From: Voacanga thouarsii
Taxonomy: Eukaryota; Streptophyta; Magnoliopsida; Gentianales; Apocynaceae
NCBI GenBank assembly: GCA_026120185.1
Contig: JANUWF010001188.1
Location: 496,001-560,000, forward strand
Direction: 5' to 3'
DNA: 64,000 nt
Positions 35,359 to 47,483 of the stretch are shown here, piece by piece; the first letter of the stretch is position 1, and every line of letters begins with the position of its first letter. The notes below the pieces were generated by a model. That model had not been told where the DNA came from, made no database searches, and was given only the letters and a program-made list of their open reading frames with translations. The translations under genes were made by a program, and so were the position numbers.

Positions 35359-36825
35359 TGATGCGTATTTATTTGGGTATAAAAATTATATAAAAATTAA
35401 GCACATTCCCAATCAAGTTTACATTAAAACGTCAACCCCAAATTATACATATGAGCAAGCGTACTCATCATTAACATAGCATAGGGTTCAAACGAGTGTC
35501 GATCCTCTAGGAACAAGTAGACATTAATCACCTTTCGTTTATTGTTTAACCGACTCGATAAAGTGAAAAAAAATGAAATAAAATAAAACAAAATAAAATA
35601 AAAACAAAAATATATACATGTCAAGGATGGAGAAGTATGTAACTCAAACCATTATTTTGCCAATCATTATCTTAAAGTACTCAATCATTATCATAACTAA
35701 TCATTCTCTTGGCATCATGAAGGATTAAGATAGATTCACTTCTTTTTCAATCCATGAAATCACTATCTTCTAGATAAATTAGAATCACTTGGTCTCGGCG
35801 AATTTATACATGAAATTAACCAATGAATCCTTAGTCTCGGCAAACATTAATTAATCTTTAATCACCCAGTCCTTATCAACTAACCCCATTGGTCTCGGCG
35901 AATTAGTCGACAAGAAATATGAAATTAATCCATTGAAACCACCATCAACCCCCTTGGTCCCGGCGAGTTAATAGGAAGAATCAACCAATTAATTTCGTAG
36001 TAAGCATAAGTAATTAAATACCAAGAAAAATAATCAATTAATCAAAAGATCAAATAACTCTAAATATCATGGATACCTAAAATAATGTTAAATTACAATA
36101 AAACAATTAACACATCATTGTTCAAGATAAAGAAAACAAAGTAAAAGAAAGCACTCATAGACAAACCTCCTTCTTCTTCCTTTTAAGACCTTCTTGTACA
36201 ACCCTTCTTGAATTGAAGAATTCCTCCTTTGATTTGAGTGATTTTCTATAATGATCAATGAATTGTCCCCCTTTTTCCTTGTGTTTTTCATCTATGTATA
36301 GGCTTAGGAAGTGCCTAAACTCGTAGGTACAGAGTTCTTGACCGAGTAGAAGTTGGAAGATACTAAAACTCTACAGATTATCAAAAATCAAGCACCGCCT
36401 TAACCTCAGGACACAACCGGCGCCGCCTTGGCTCTCGGAGTCGGCGCCAGTTGTGTTCTGCTTCTCAACTCGTTCGCCAATTTTTCTCCGAATTTTGCAC
36501 AATGAAGACCAAAATGTAGCCGACACTGCCTTGACTCTTGGAGCCGATGCCGGTTCCACTCTGTTTCACCAATTTTTCCGCGCTTCGAAGTTTGTGTAAT
36601 CCAGTGCATGGCCGACACCGGTTCTAAAGCCCTAGCCGGTGCCATCTCTCCTCTGTTTTGCGATGTTTTTGTTTTGTTTTACCCTAAAAATCTGTAATAA
36701 TAAACAAAATACCTTTCGAAGGGTAAAATCTCAAATATGAAGAAATATGACTAGTTATTGAACAAAATGTATCACAAAAGAACCTTACATAACTAGAAAA
36801 AATATGACTAATTTAGCCCCCATCA
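35359..36825 (-). repeat. D1 3' LTR
   Basis: 1,467-bp LTR with TG...CA ends. On the - strand it holds ggcgcc-type words (about 36410-36650), then a decayed TATA box near 36293-36302, then several copies of a repeat with the core ccgagaccaa (about 35790-35990). Short frames at 36371-36645 are shadows of the GC-rich words. Confidence 0.92.
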
Positions 36826-36860
36826 TATTCCCCCACACTTAGCTCTTTGCTTGTCCTCAA
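36826..36860 (-). other. D1 terminal polypurine tract
   Basis: Reading the - strand, gaggacaagcaaagagctaag leads into tgtgggggaata just before the LTR (shown in parts). It is the third member of the repeated gaggaca...aagtgtgggg motif in this element. Confidence 0.85.
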
Positions 36861-38676
36861 GCAAAGTATCAAGAACAAGTAGGAAAACACAAGGTTGAAC
36901 ATATCACTCAATCAATTTCAAAACAATATCTTCAATACTTTCTTCATTCAAGAAGATAAAACACATGCTACTACATCTTTCACAACAAATGCAAGACTTG
37001 TGTAAGTGGTATATGACTCAGTAGAACTATCCCAATACTTTACAATACTCTCAAACCATTGGAAAGAATTTAGTTCAAAAAGAATATGCATTCCATATGC
37101 TTACTTTTCATACACTTTCTCCACTAATCCGAGACATATCATGATTCTACTTAGATCAAGTAGGACTTTTAAGCTTGAAATGTAAGGTTTAAGGCTTGTA
37201 ATGTAGCTTATCAAACGAATAATATAGGAGAATCAAAAATCAAAGAAACTGAGAGTTCGCAAGAAAAGGATAAACAAAATGAATCAATAATTTCCAACTC
37301 TTCTTGCTCTCCTATTCAAAAAATTAGTCAGACCATAACATTGTAAAGCAATTATAACTCCACTCAAGCAAATCCTACATTTTTACTCTTTTTCTTGTTC
37401 TTTTTTTCTCATCAACTCTTATTTATTTCTTTCACAAGATCACTCAAATTTCCAGCACTGGTGTCAAGTACTTTATATGAACTAAACTTTTACAGCTCAA
37501 TCACCATTCATTTTGTGATCTTTCTTTTCTTTTTTTTTTCAAAAAGTTTTCTCTTCTCTTTCTTTTCACTCTTACTGCTGCTTTTCTTTTCTTCTCTTGT
37601 TTTCAATCTCTCTTTTCTTTTTCTTCTCTTTCTTTACTTTTCTGTTTTTTTTTCCTTTCCTACTCCTTCTTTCTATTAATACATGACTGAAAGTAACAAG
37701 TCATGATATTTTTCCACGTACTCCCTCAATATTCTCTTACCTATACTTTTATCCATCAAGAGCATAAAGATTTAGAAAATCATTCAAACTCTCATAAACA
37801 AGCAATGGACAAAATATTGTGATGGATTGTAATGAAAGAAATCAACAATTTAGGCTCAAAATAGGCACTAGGGATAATATAACAATATGTAGGCTTGAAA
37901 AGCTAAAACTATCCAAAGAAAGCCTATTACCATCATCTCTAAGTTAAATCATGATTATCTTTCTTATTTCGTCTCGAGAAATACTCAAGTAAGTTGTAGA
38001 ATGTTCCATAAAGTTTAGTATAAAAATAGGTTTAAGAACAATGCTAAGCATTAGATCAAGAACTACTTCATCCAAGTGAATGCAAAAAGTCATGCATAAG
38101 CCATAAATGATCTAGAACATACGCTCTATAATCCATCATAAAGACATGCATTAAAAATATAGCTTGAAATCTCCAGAAAATGAGAAAAATTTTTGAAAAT
38201 TTTGCTCAAAATTTTTCCAAGAAGGCTAAAGTATATGCATAGAAGAATTGTTAATCAAATCACAAGAATTGTCAATCAAATCACTCCCCCATACTTAAAC
38301 TTGACATTGTCCTCAATGGCCAAAGAAATATAACAAGAACTAAACAATGCCATGGGACCAAAAATAATGGGGAAAATATAAGAAAGAAAATACTTTTGTG
38401 CTGGAGTAGCTCCAATTTTCGAAACTTTGTGCTCAAAATAAAATTGATAAAAAATTGGACAAAGTATATCACCAAACCACTCCTCTACACTTAAGTTGGA
38501 CATAGTCCTCATTGGCAAAAAATAAACACAAGAAAGCATCTACAAAGGGCCTAAAAATAATAATGGGTTAGAAAGTTTAAGTAATACTTCCCAAGTGCAA
38601 TAATGCTCCAATAGATATCTAAACTTGAGGTAAAGAGAAGGGCTTGTCCAAGAGGACTTTATTCGTTTCAATACTT
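36861..38676 (-). other. D1 internal region downstream of the conserved frame
   Basis: Non-coding as far as I can see. It contains a purine-rich block on the - strand (about 37395-37680, T/C-rich on +) and two internal polypurine-like motifs (38284-38315 and 38479-38511). The final 600 bp are strongly similar to the end of D2 (56400-56859). Frames such as 37395-37679 and 38276-38539 follow from base composition. Confidence 0.75.
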
Positions 38677-39172
38677 CTAGAAATACCAAGTTACCTCCCT
38701 GAAATTGGGGTGAAGAGTAGAATTCATAAACATCCTCAAAGGGTATCTTAGAATGAATGATAAATCAAACTTCATGAGGCATGTTAAACTCCATACATCA
38801 GCATCAGGACCATTGTTCTCCAAGAAGTGAGAGGAATCTAAGAAATCATGTGACAAAGAAATATTAGAATTATGAGCACATAGGGTAGAATGGAATACCT
38901 CTCTTGTCACATCATGCAATTGTTCCTCATAGCCGCTCTTTCTGTTCCATGGTCAATTGTACGGGCTAGCATGAACTCATGAGCCTCCTCAACAATCTTA
39001 ACTAATTGTTTCCTTTGATTGCACAGATGTTGGGAAGATTCTTCATACCACTGAACAGATGAATTTGTATTGGCAACTAAAGAATTCACTAATGCTTCTA
39101 ATGACATCTCACTAAAAACATCAATATGAGCTTGTAATTTTGCCAATCTATCATCAATGCTGATTTTTTTTA
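38677..39172 (-). pseudogene. D-family conserved frame of unknown function (D1 copy)
   Basis: Reading down from about 39172: IDDRLAKLQAHIDVFSEMSL, then ALVNSLVANTNSSVQWYEES, then LCNQRKQLVKIVEEAHEFML. A frameshift near 38935 follows, then YEEQLHDVTREVFHSTLCAH, SNISLSHDFLDSSHFLENNG, and on to LRMFMNSTLHPNFREV. D2 has the same frame at 53521-54084 with matching residues throughout, and its own separate lesion. The first part looks helical and could form a coiled coil (inference). I do not recognise the family. It lies about 350 bp after the primer-binding site, where gag would start, so a degenerate gag is possible. Confidence 0.6.
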
Positions 39173-39525
39173 AGAAATAAAATAAAAATGATGAACACGC
39201 AGCAAAGATGAATAATGCAATTCAATTCATGAAGAAATAAATAGAAATAAACTAAAATCTCTATATCGCTTTTAGGTCATTGGATCATGTACCAAGGCTA
39301 ACACCTACCAAAGACAAGACGAAAGTTAGATAATAAAATTCAAAATTGCAAGATTACAAAGTTAGTTAATAGAACATAGTCAGAGTTAGTAGGTTAGGTT
39401 ACAAGGGTGTACACAAATACACAAGATACAAAAAATAGCACCCTTTTGCGAAAAGAACAATTGTACATATTTACATATTTACATAGTTAAATCAACAAAA
39501 TCCAAGCTTTCATACAATTGTTCCT

Positions 39526-39539
39526 TGGCAACGGCGCCA
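39526..39539 (-). other. D1 primer-binding site (tRNA-Asp type)
   Basis: On the - strand tggcgccgttgcca follows the 5' LTR after six bases. It complements the 3' end of plant tRNA-Asp, the primer of Athila-like elements. D2 has the same site. Confidence 0.9.
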
Positions 39540-39545
39540 AAAACT

Positions 39546-41027
39546 TGATGCGTATTTATTTGGGTATAAAAATCATATAAAAACTAAGCACATTCCTAAT
39601 CAAATTTACATTAAAATGTCAACCCCAAATTACACATATGAGCAAGCGTACTCATCATTAACATAGCATAGGGTTCAAACGAGTGTCGATCCTCTAAGAA
39701 CAAGTAGACATTAATCACATTTCTTTCAATACTTAATCGACTCGATAAAGTAAAAAAAAATGAAATAAAATAAAACAAAATAAAATAAAAACAAAAATAT
39801 ATACATGTCAAGGATGGAGAAGTATGTAACTCAAACCATTATTTTGACAATCATTATCTTAAAGTACTCAATCATTATCATAACTAATTATTCTCTTGGC
39901 ATCATGAAGGATTAAGATAGATTCACTTCTTTTTCAATCCATGAAATCACTATCTTCTAGATAAATTAGAATCACTTGGTCTTGGCGAATTTATACATGA
40001 AATTAACCAATGAATCCTTAGTCTTGGCAAACATCAATTAATCTTTAATCACCCAGTCCTCATTAACTAACCCCATTGGTCTCGTCAAATTAGTCGACAA
40101 CAAATATGAAATTAATCAATCGAAACCACTATCAACCCCCTTGGTCCCAGCGAGTCAATAGGAAGAACCAACCAATTAATTTCGTAATAAGCACAAGTAA
40201 TTAAATATCAAGAAAAACAATCAATTAATCAAAAGATCAAATAACTTTAAATATCATGGATACCTAAAATAATGTCAAATTACAATAAAACAGTTAACAC
40301 ACCATTGTTTAAGATAAAGAAAACAAGGTAAAAGAAAGCACTCATAGACAAGCCTTATTCTTCTTCTTTTGAAGACCTTTTTGTACAACCCTTATTGAAT
40401 TGAAGAATTCCTCCTTTGATTTGATTGATTTTTTATGATGATCAATGAATTCTCCTCCTTTTTTCCTTGTGTTTTTCATCTATTTATAAACTTAGGAAGT
40501 ACCTAAACTCGTAGGTATAGAGTTCTTGGCCGAGTAGAAGTTGGAAGATACTAAAACTCCACAGATTACCAAAAATCGCGTAGAAAAAATCAAGCACCGC
40601 CTTAACTTCAGGGCACAGCCAGCGCCGCCTTAGCTCTCGGAGCCAGCGCCGGTTGTGTTCTACTTCTCTACTCGTTCACTGATTTTTCTCCGAATTTTGC
40701 ACAATGAAGACCATAATGCAACCAGCGCTGCCTTGATTCTTGGAGCTGGCACCGGTTCCACTTTGTTTCACCAATTTTTCTATTGCTTCGAAATTCGTGT
40801 AATCTAGTGCATGGCCGGCGCCGGTTCAAGAGCCCTAGCTAGCACCGCCTTTCCTCTGTTTTGTGACATTTTTGTTTCGTTTTACCCTAAAAATCTGTAA
40901 TAATAAACAAAATACCTTTCTAAGGATAAAATCTCAAATATGAAGGAATATGAATAGTTATTGAACAAAATGTATCATAAAAGAACCTCAAATAACTAGG
41001 AAAAATGTGACTAATTTAGCACCTATA
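39546..41027 (-). repeat. D1 5' LTR
   Basis: 1,482-bp LTR. The ggcgcc-type words lie at about 40605-40860, upstream of a TATA box on the - strand (tataaata, about 40482-40489). The outer end reads acctata where the family has ccctatca, a small deletion. The end at 41027 is fixed by the aatat duplication. Confidence 0.9.
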
Positions 41028-42096
41028 AATATATATTCTTATTTCATTTTTTATTACCAGCTTACCTTACATTCTTCATTTCTATATTTATATTTGCATA
41101 TTTCGGATAAGCTGTCATTCTCAATATGGTAGTCGGCCATACCAATCATAGTCAGCATACATTAGCATTAATATGGCAACTAAAATTATTAGAAGCTGCT
41201 ACTGACCATAGCTTTTTCATTCCTACCTTAATCCATGTTTATTTAAATTTTGAACTCCAAAATCTATTCCGTCCATTTACCAAACAAATCAGCCTATAAT
41301 GGGAGCTGAATAACTCCTTAATTTCAACCAGCAATTTTTCAAGAAAAGCTCTCCTTTTTCTTTGTTTAGATTGGCCGAATATGGGAAGAAGGATTAGTAA
41401 GGGAAAATTTCCTTGGAGGAATAAAATTAAAAAAAAAAAATTCTCCTTCTTTCTGTATGCAAGGAAAGCTGCATTCACCATTATATTTGTTTCAAAATGC
41501 CTTTTCCCTCCTTTCTTACACGAAAGACATTCTCCAAACCACATAGCCATCCAGTCATTCACTCCTCTAGCCTACGTGAAAGCAACACCTACACTCACCA
41601 AGGGCCTCGATTTTTCTCAAGAAAATCAGAAGCAGTTCATTAGCTCAAGGAAGACCCCGATTCTCCCCTCTCACCTCTCAACCATTGCAACCAAGACTTA
41701 TACCATCACAAGGTCGTTCAACCTCTTCCAAGTAGTAGCGAAACCTAAGGCAGCACAGTACAAAACCATCTCCCATCCACTTCATTCCTTTCTCTCAAAA
41801 TTGAAACCCTTTCCCCTTCACCCTATTTGCTCTAGGTCTCACCTCTCCTTTATTCTTCCCATTTTTCTCACATAAACAAAAAACACTCACAATCCCCTCA
41901 AGGCAGAGACACTCTCCCTACCGAAGTGCCATCGACCTCTCGGTCCTACTCATCACAAGATGAAGGTAAATTATCTCCCTTTCTTCTCACTCCCAACTCA
42001 TTCTTTCTCATACAAAACTAACTATTGTGGACTTCTCTTTGCACAGAAATTAGCTACCTCTTTGATCCATGCTTAATAAAAGAAAAAGGTTGCTCG

Positions 42097-43817
42097 TGTT
42101 AGTGTTGTACCCTAGCGGTAATCACTTGTACATTGTATATGACATATTTTATTTTAATAAAAGGTATTATTTATCTTACAATTTTTTTTTTGTTTACTTT
42201 TAAGTAATATAACTATTCGATAAAGTCCCTAGTACAACACTGTGTTAAGAAAATCATTATATAAGATTCCTACTACACTGTATAGTGTTAGTACTTAAAA
42301 AAACCCTAGTCATAGTATTAATGACACAGGACATCATTAATGCGTTAAGACTAGCATGTGTTAGACTTCCTGATTTGATTAGGCGGTGGTTCTCATATCC
42401 ATGAGTATTGAGATACTCAAGTTAACACATGGATGCTTGTTAATCGACAAGTTCATTGGATGACCTAGCTTTGAGAAAATCACATGGATAACTATTTAGT
42501 GCCACTGATATAATCTCAATATAGCAAATGTGCAAGTATCCTTAGACTTAAGATCTCCAAGGTACTTCGTTTGCTGAGTATTGTACTTTGATTCCAATCT
42601 CTGGAGCTCGATCGAGGGCTGCATATTGGATGGATATTTGGTACATTGTGAGGTAAACAAAAATAGTTGAGAGGGTCAATAAAGGATTCACCACTCCTAA
42701 TAGTAGGGGCGAATATCTCATGTCCACTTAAAATAATTACTACTCAAGAAGTTCTTGACCAAGGTGATTGTGTATTGGAAATAGTTCCAATTGATGCACA
42801 TTAAGAGTAGTGGGTTCCTAGTACAAGTACTATTGTATTTGGGCCAGAATTAATTCTGGAGGGAGTTAGAACTAATTCCATACTCCAAACCGAATGAGAT
42901 ATTGTATAGTGAAAGCAGTTAATTGCATTGAAGTTTGTTATTGAAGGGTTCATGTTAAGCCACTTGACTTCCTGGACTCTTAGGTGGTCATGATGTGTTG
43001 CTAGATACTGCTCATAATCTAGGAATATGGGTTTATTAATTGATGAATTAATAAACCAATCATAATTAAAATTAATAGGATTCATTCTAATTAATTATAG
43101 ATTATTAATATCAAAGACATTTGGATTAATTCATACTCTTTACTAATTGATTGGCAAACCTAATAGGTTATGCACAATAGAGGATTTTATCCTCAAGATG
43201 TTATTGGATAACATAGTGGGGTTAATTGAAAGAAGAGAAGTTGTTATGGACAAATTATAATTAGTTATAATTTATGGTCCAAATTGTAATTGTGAGAATT
43301 TGATGTTTCTAATTATAATTAAGGAATTCTAACTATTTTAGAGTTCTGGGATGGAGGATTTTTCAGCAAGTATTTCGTGTAACATATAGAAGGGACATGA
43401 AACCCTAGCTGACACACAACATACAAAATCTCTAACCCTAGACATACAACCAACGTTCTTCTCTCTCTTTCTCGTTTTGCTAAAAATGTAAAACAGCCCT
43501 AGCCGCCACCTTTTTCTGCTAGCATAGGAAATTTTGGTGTTTGAGTATTTCTTTGTATGGATTACTGTTTAAGATAATCACACACTGTGATTATAGTGGT
43601 TAGACGTTCCACTCTCGTGAAGTTGGATCTAGAAGAATGCTGGATCGCGCCTCAAGTTGAAGAAGAAATTTTTGTTCTTCGGACGATCAAACAAAGGTAA
43701 AAAGCTGCTACCATTATTATCTTTATGTCTTATTTTCCACACATGGGCGGATCTTGGGATGGTATCTCGTTTATTTTCTGCTGCACCGTATAGGATACGA
43801 GCCTGAGATACCCAACA
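42097..43817 (+). mobile_element. CopB-solo: copia-type solo LTR
   Basis: A 1,721-bp LTR beginning tgttagtgttgtaccc and ending gatacccaaca, flanked by the duplication gctcg (42092-42096 and 43818-43822). It is homologous throughout to the CopB1 5' LTR at 58746-60421. A potential splice donor (caaag/gtaaaa) lies near 43697. It interrupts the GypE LTR. Confidence 0.92.
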
Positions 43818-45707
43818 GCTCGCATTTTTGGATAACCAACACAACCGGCTTCATTCTAGCACCAACAACCTCAGAAACAATCATAATTGTCCCCTTCACA
43901 AGTAAATGTTAATCCCTTACTTTTTTCTTTAGTCTCTCAGTTACTAGATATGATTAAAGTATACTTAGATTCTTCAAAGATGACATATGTGTGTGTAAGG
44001 ATTGAGTTGTTGTTTGAAGATGTCATTTTGCTAATGAACATATTTAGGAACCATGGGGATTGCTTCATGTTGATGAGTATGTTGAAGGTCTTGTTCTAGC
44101 TTGTTAAATCTTATACCTTGGAAGAACATACGTTAAGAATATTGCTAGTATTGTCCTACTAGTTGATTGCTGCATGATTTATATGGCACTTGCACTTATC
44201 TATGAGCATATTGTTTTGATAATGTAAATATATGCATTATGAATTTTACTGGGCTTGGTATGCCATATTTAAGCAATTGAGACTAGGGGAAAACTTATGG
44301 AGGATGCGCAACTTTTGTTTATGTTTGAATTAAGTTGTGTACATGACATAGATTAGTATGTTGTGATGATCATGTTGCTAAAAGGGGGGTGGGGGGAACT
44401 TATATCATGTGAGTTTATAGCTGAGTGGACAATCCCTGCGAATTGGATATAATGATTAATGGTGACAATCGATATGTAAGCGAAACTTGAAATGTTAAAG
44501 ATTGACTTCTATGTGTGTGTGTTATAAAGGTAGTTCATGTCTAGATACTTAGTACTTTTTTACAAACGGGGTTGGATTTTCTTTCAGAGAAGCAAATCTA
44601 TAGTTAATACCTGAGTGAAGAATACCAAGTAAGTTCTTGCATGACATTTTTAATAAGTAATACTCCAATTATACAAGTCATATACTATTTGAATTATTTT
44701 GCCAAAAAAATCGATTACTTAATATACAAGCATGGATGTACTTCTCTTTTACCTTAAATGATATTTCGATGAACCAACATTTTCAAAACTAATTAAAGTT
44801 TACTTCGATAACGTTTTGGATTGTACACTACTCCATGTGTGCATACTCAAGTTAATTGAAACTGTTTACCTTGAGAATGTTTCTGAGCAGGGTATATGTT
44901 GAGTACTTAATAAGGGCAGACTACTAAAACTAGCCCTTGAGAGATTGGATAATACTCCACCAAGTGGCCACCTCTAAAGTATGATCTCTTTTCGGGAGCG
45001 GCGACAATACTAGTGAGTTAAGCCGGTCCAAGCTAGCAATCAGTCCCAAGTGTTATTGTGATCTAGAGTTGGACAACTGATAAGTTGGGTGAGAGATAGA
45101 GTAGTATCTCACCTAGTAGACTAATCACCTACTACACTATGAGGCCGGGCCTTACTATATATTGCTATGATACAGGGTATCATAGCAAAGGATTATGATG
45201 CAAGGTTTCATAGTGGTTTGTTTCTTTTATGTATAACACACAATTATTTAAACTACTCTATTAATTTTGCCTTATTATGTGGAGCAAATTGCACAAATAA
45301 CCACTCTATGATCTTCTAAATTAACTTACAATGACTTGCAAATTTGTTTGTAAAGTTGTCAACTTATCTTATGAATATATTATAAATTGACATTGAGCAC
45401 ATACAGGACTTATTGGAAATTTCTTCTCACACTTTTCTTTGTCATGTTTATAGGGAGTACTAGTCTTAACAAGATAGGAGGTTGTTAGAAGTCAAGACTT
45501 TAACTATGTCTTTATTTATGTTTTTATTTTCTAAGAACTTGTAATTTTTGGATTTTCATTTTTGAAACATTTGTAAAAGTATCGAATAGTTGTATTTAGT
45601 TTTAATTCGTTTTGATTTCTACTCTAACCTAGTTATAAAGACCCCTAGTTCTAAGGACAAGGCGACATCCTCGACCATTTTGGGTTACTTAGTAATGGGG
45701 TGTTACA

Positions 45708-46704
45708 GAAGGTAAGTTGGCACGACAAGAAGTGACGGGAGCACCTAAAGCTCTACTTTTCAACCAAAATGGCATGATTTTGGGGTATTTTGTGACAAAA
45801 TATCAATCTTTTTTAGCTATCATTATTCTGCATTTTTGTTGAAAATTTTAATCTTTTGATCTCTCAAACTAGTATACTTAAGGTTTTACTAGATCTGAAG
45901 AATCAAGAAAGATATTGTATTGTGAAAGAAACAATTTTTATTTTAAAAACTCTACATTAATTTTTTTTTCTTCTAAGCAAGCCATGGAATATATGTAGAG
46001 GAATGGACTAACTTATGTATTAAATATCCTTCAGGAAAACATTATATAAGTATTACAAAGATGATCATACTTTAAATATTACCATTTACGCATTGAATAT
46101 CCTTTATTTATGAGAAATGGAAAAATGACTTCCTTTCAATGTTTATAGACTTTAAGACTATTTTGGTGGTGTTTGCAAGACCCCTTAGTTGTTCCCCCAA
46201 GTTCTGCTAACATATTTGGCTTTTAGGTGCTAGAAACATGAAAGAATCTCATTTTACTATTTAGCTAGAATGATTCTTCTTCTTCTTCTTCTTCCTTCTT
46301 CTAACCAAACTATGAACAATATACTTTATTCAAGACAATATAGTTAACATTATTTCTACCTACATATACTCTCTTTTTTTTTCAAATACTATCAAGTGGG
46401 TTTCGTTAAAAAAAAAAAAAAAAACTTTTGCATGCTATGAATTTAGAACACAAATGCTAAAGGAAAATGTTCAGCATTGATTAAGGTTAAGTGGATCTAA
46501 TTAGTGCTATAATATCTTTTGAAGTGTTTATAATAAATACCTATTTGTTAGGCCTTTGTTTTGTTATATTTTTCAAAGTGGCCAACTTGATAGCAGTAAA
46601 CAATACTGCTAAAATTAATGACAATTCAATTAAGATATGTATATTTTAAAAGTTAATCATCTTTTTTCAATTTCTTTCTGTTAATAACTACTCAAGATAA
46701 ATTC

Positions 46705-46779
<75 letters not shown>

Positions 46780-47483
46780 TGTAGGATGATATAACATAAC
46801 CATTTATTAGTACCATACCATGTTGTCATACATCAATTATTAAACTAGCCTAAGAAATTGTGATTAATAGCATACTAGTGATAGAAATTATTGTCAATTG
46901 GCAAGACAAACAGTGCATAGTTATAGGGAATATTACACAATCAAGAAATAATGAAAAGGTAATGAAGAGGATGGACAAGAAGAAAGTTATTGGGAAATGA
47001 ATTATTAAAATAAGTATAATCTTTTCTTTTCTTTTTTTTTTTTTTTGTTAATAGAGCACTACTTGTCTTAGGATCTTACAAGGAAAGTAGATTTTATTTT
47101 TAAATAAATAGTTTTTTCAAAGACAATTGTTGTAATACTTTTATTTTTTTTTTCTAGAACTATAGTGTATTCTTTGGGATAAGCAAATATAACAATGTTA
47201 ATAGCCAATAGGTGGAAAATTTTCATTTTTCTATTTGCATGACTTTGACACTATATTTGGTTGGGGGGAAATGCATGTAGAAAGAAGAAGATAAAGGGAA
47301 GTGAATTGGATGTAAATGATACTATTTAGATTGTTTAATTTGAGAAGTAAATCAAGACAAGAAATGTATGTTGCTCAACTTTTGGGCTAAACTTGAGAGT
47401 TCCTATATCTCTGGGGTGGATCTAAGTAGCCTGCAAATGTGCAATGTAAATTTTATCTAAAAGTTTTAAGACGGTAAACAGCC
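45708..47483. other. Unassigned AT-rich DNA with a (TTA)n microsatellite
   Basis: Between the end of the GypE LTR and the outer end of CopA3. No open frame of note, no LTR ends and no similarity to other parts of the window were seen. It has poly-T and poly-A runs and a (TTA)n microsatellite of about 75 bp (46706-46780). It may be original host intergenic DNA or an element too old to recognise. Confidence 0.6.
46706..46780. repeat. (TTA)n microsatellite
   Basis: About 25 uninterrupted TTA units. Confidence 0.95.

Larger units (their letters stand above)
35359..41027 (-). mobile_element. D1: non-autonomous LTR element (LARD-like), complete
   Basis: A 5,669-bp element on the - strand with two LTRs, a tRNA-Asp-type primer-binding site, an internal region without recognisable gag-pol, and a polypurine tract. 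The duplication is aatat (35354-35358 and 41028-41032). The LTRs are about 95% identical in the first 270 bp by eye. The tract and primer site are of the kind found in Athila-like gypsy elements, which may be the mobilising partner (inference). The internal region shares with D2 a conserved frame (38677-39172), a purine-rich block and repeated tract-like motifs. Confidence 0.92.
34647..45707 (+). repeat. GypE 3' LTR, interrupted by D1 and CopB-solo
   Basis: It begins tgtgataccccatcc and ends atggggtgttaca at 45707. With D1 and CopB-solo removed it is about 3.66 kb. Its last 800 bp (44890-45707) are homologous to 730-1596 of the Gyp1 LTR, so GypE is a relative of Gyp1 in a diverged subfamily. 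The region 41033-42096 is pyrimidine-rich. It carries a 164-codon frame (41381-41875) with no family likeness, probably chance in a leader-like region. The 3' flank gaagg cannot be matched because the left side is missing. Confidence 0.8.

Noticed and set aside
41381..41875. 164-codon frame inside the GypE LTR
   Set aside because: It lies in a pyrimidine-rich, leader-like part of an LTR, has no recognisable domain, and the related Gyp1 LTR has no matching frame.
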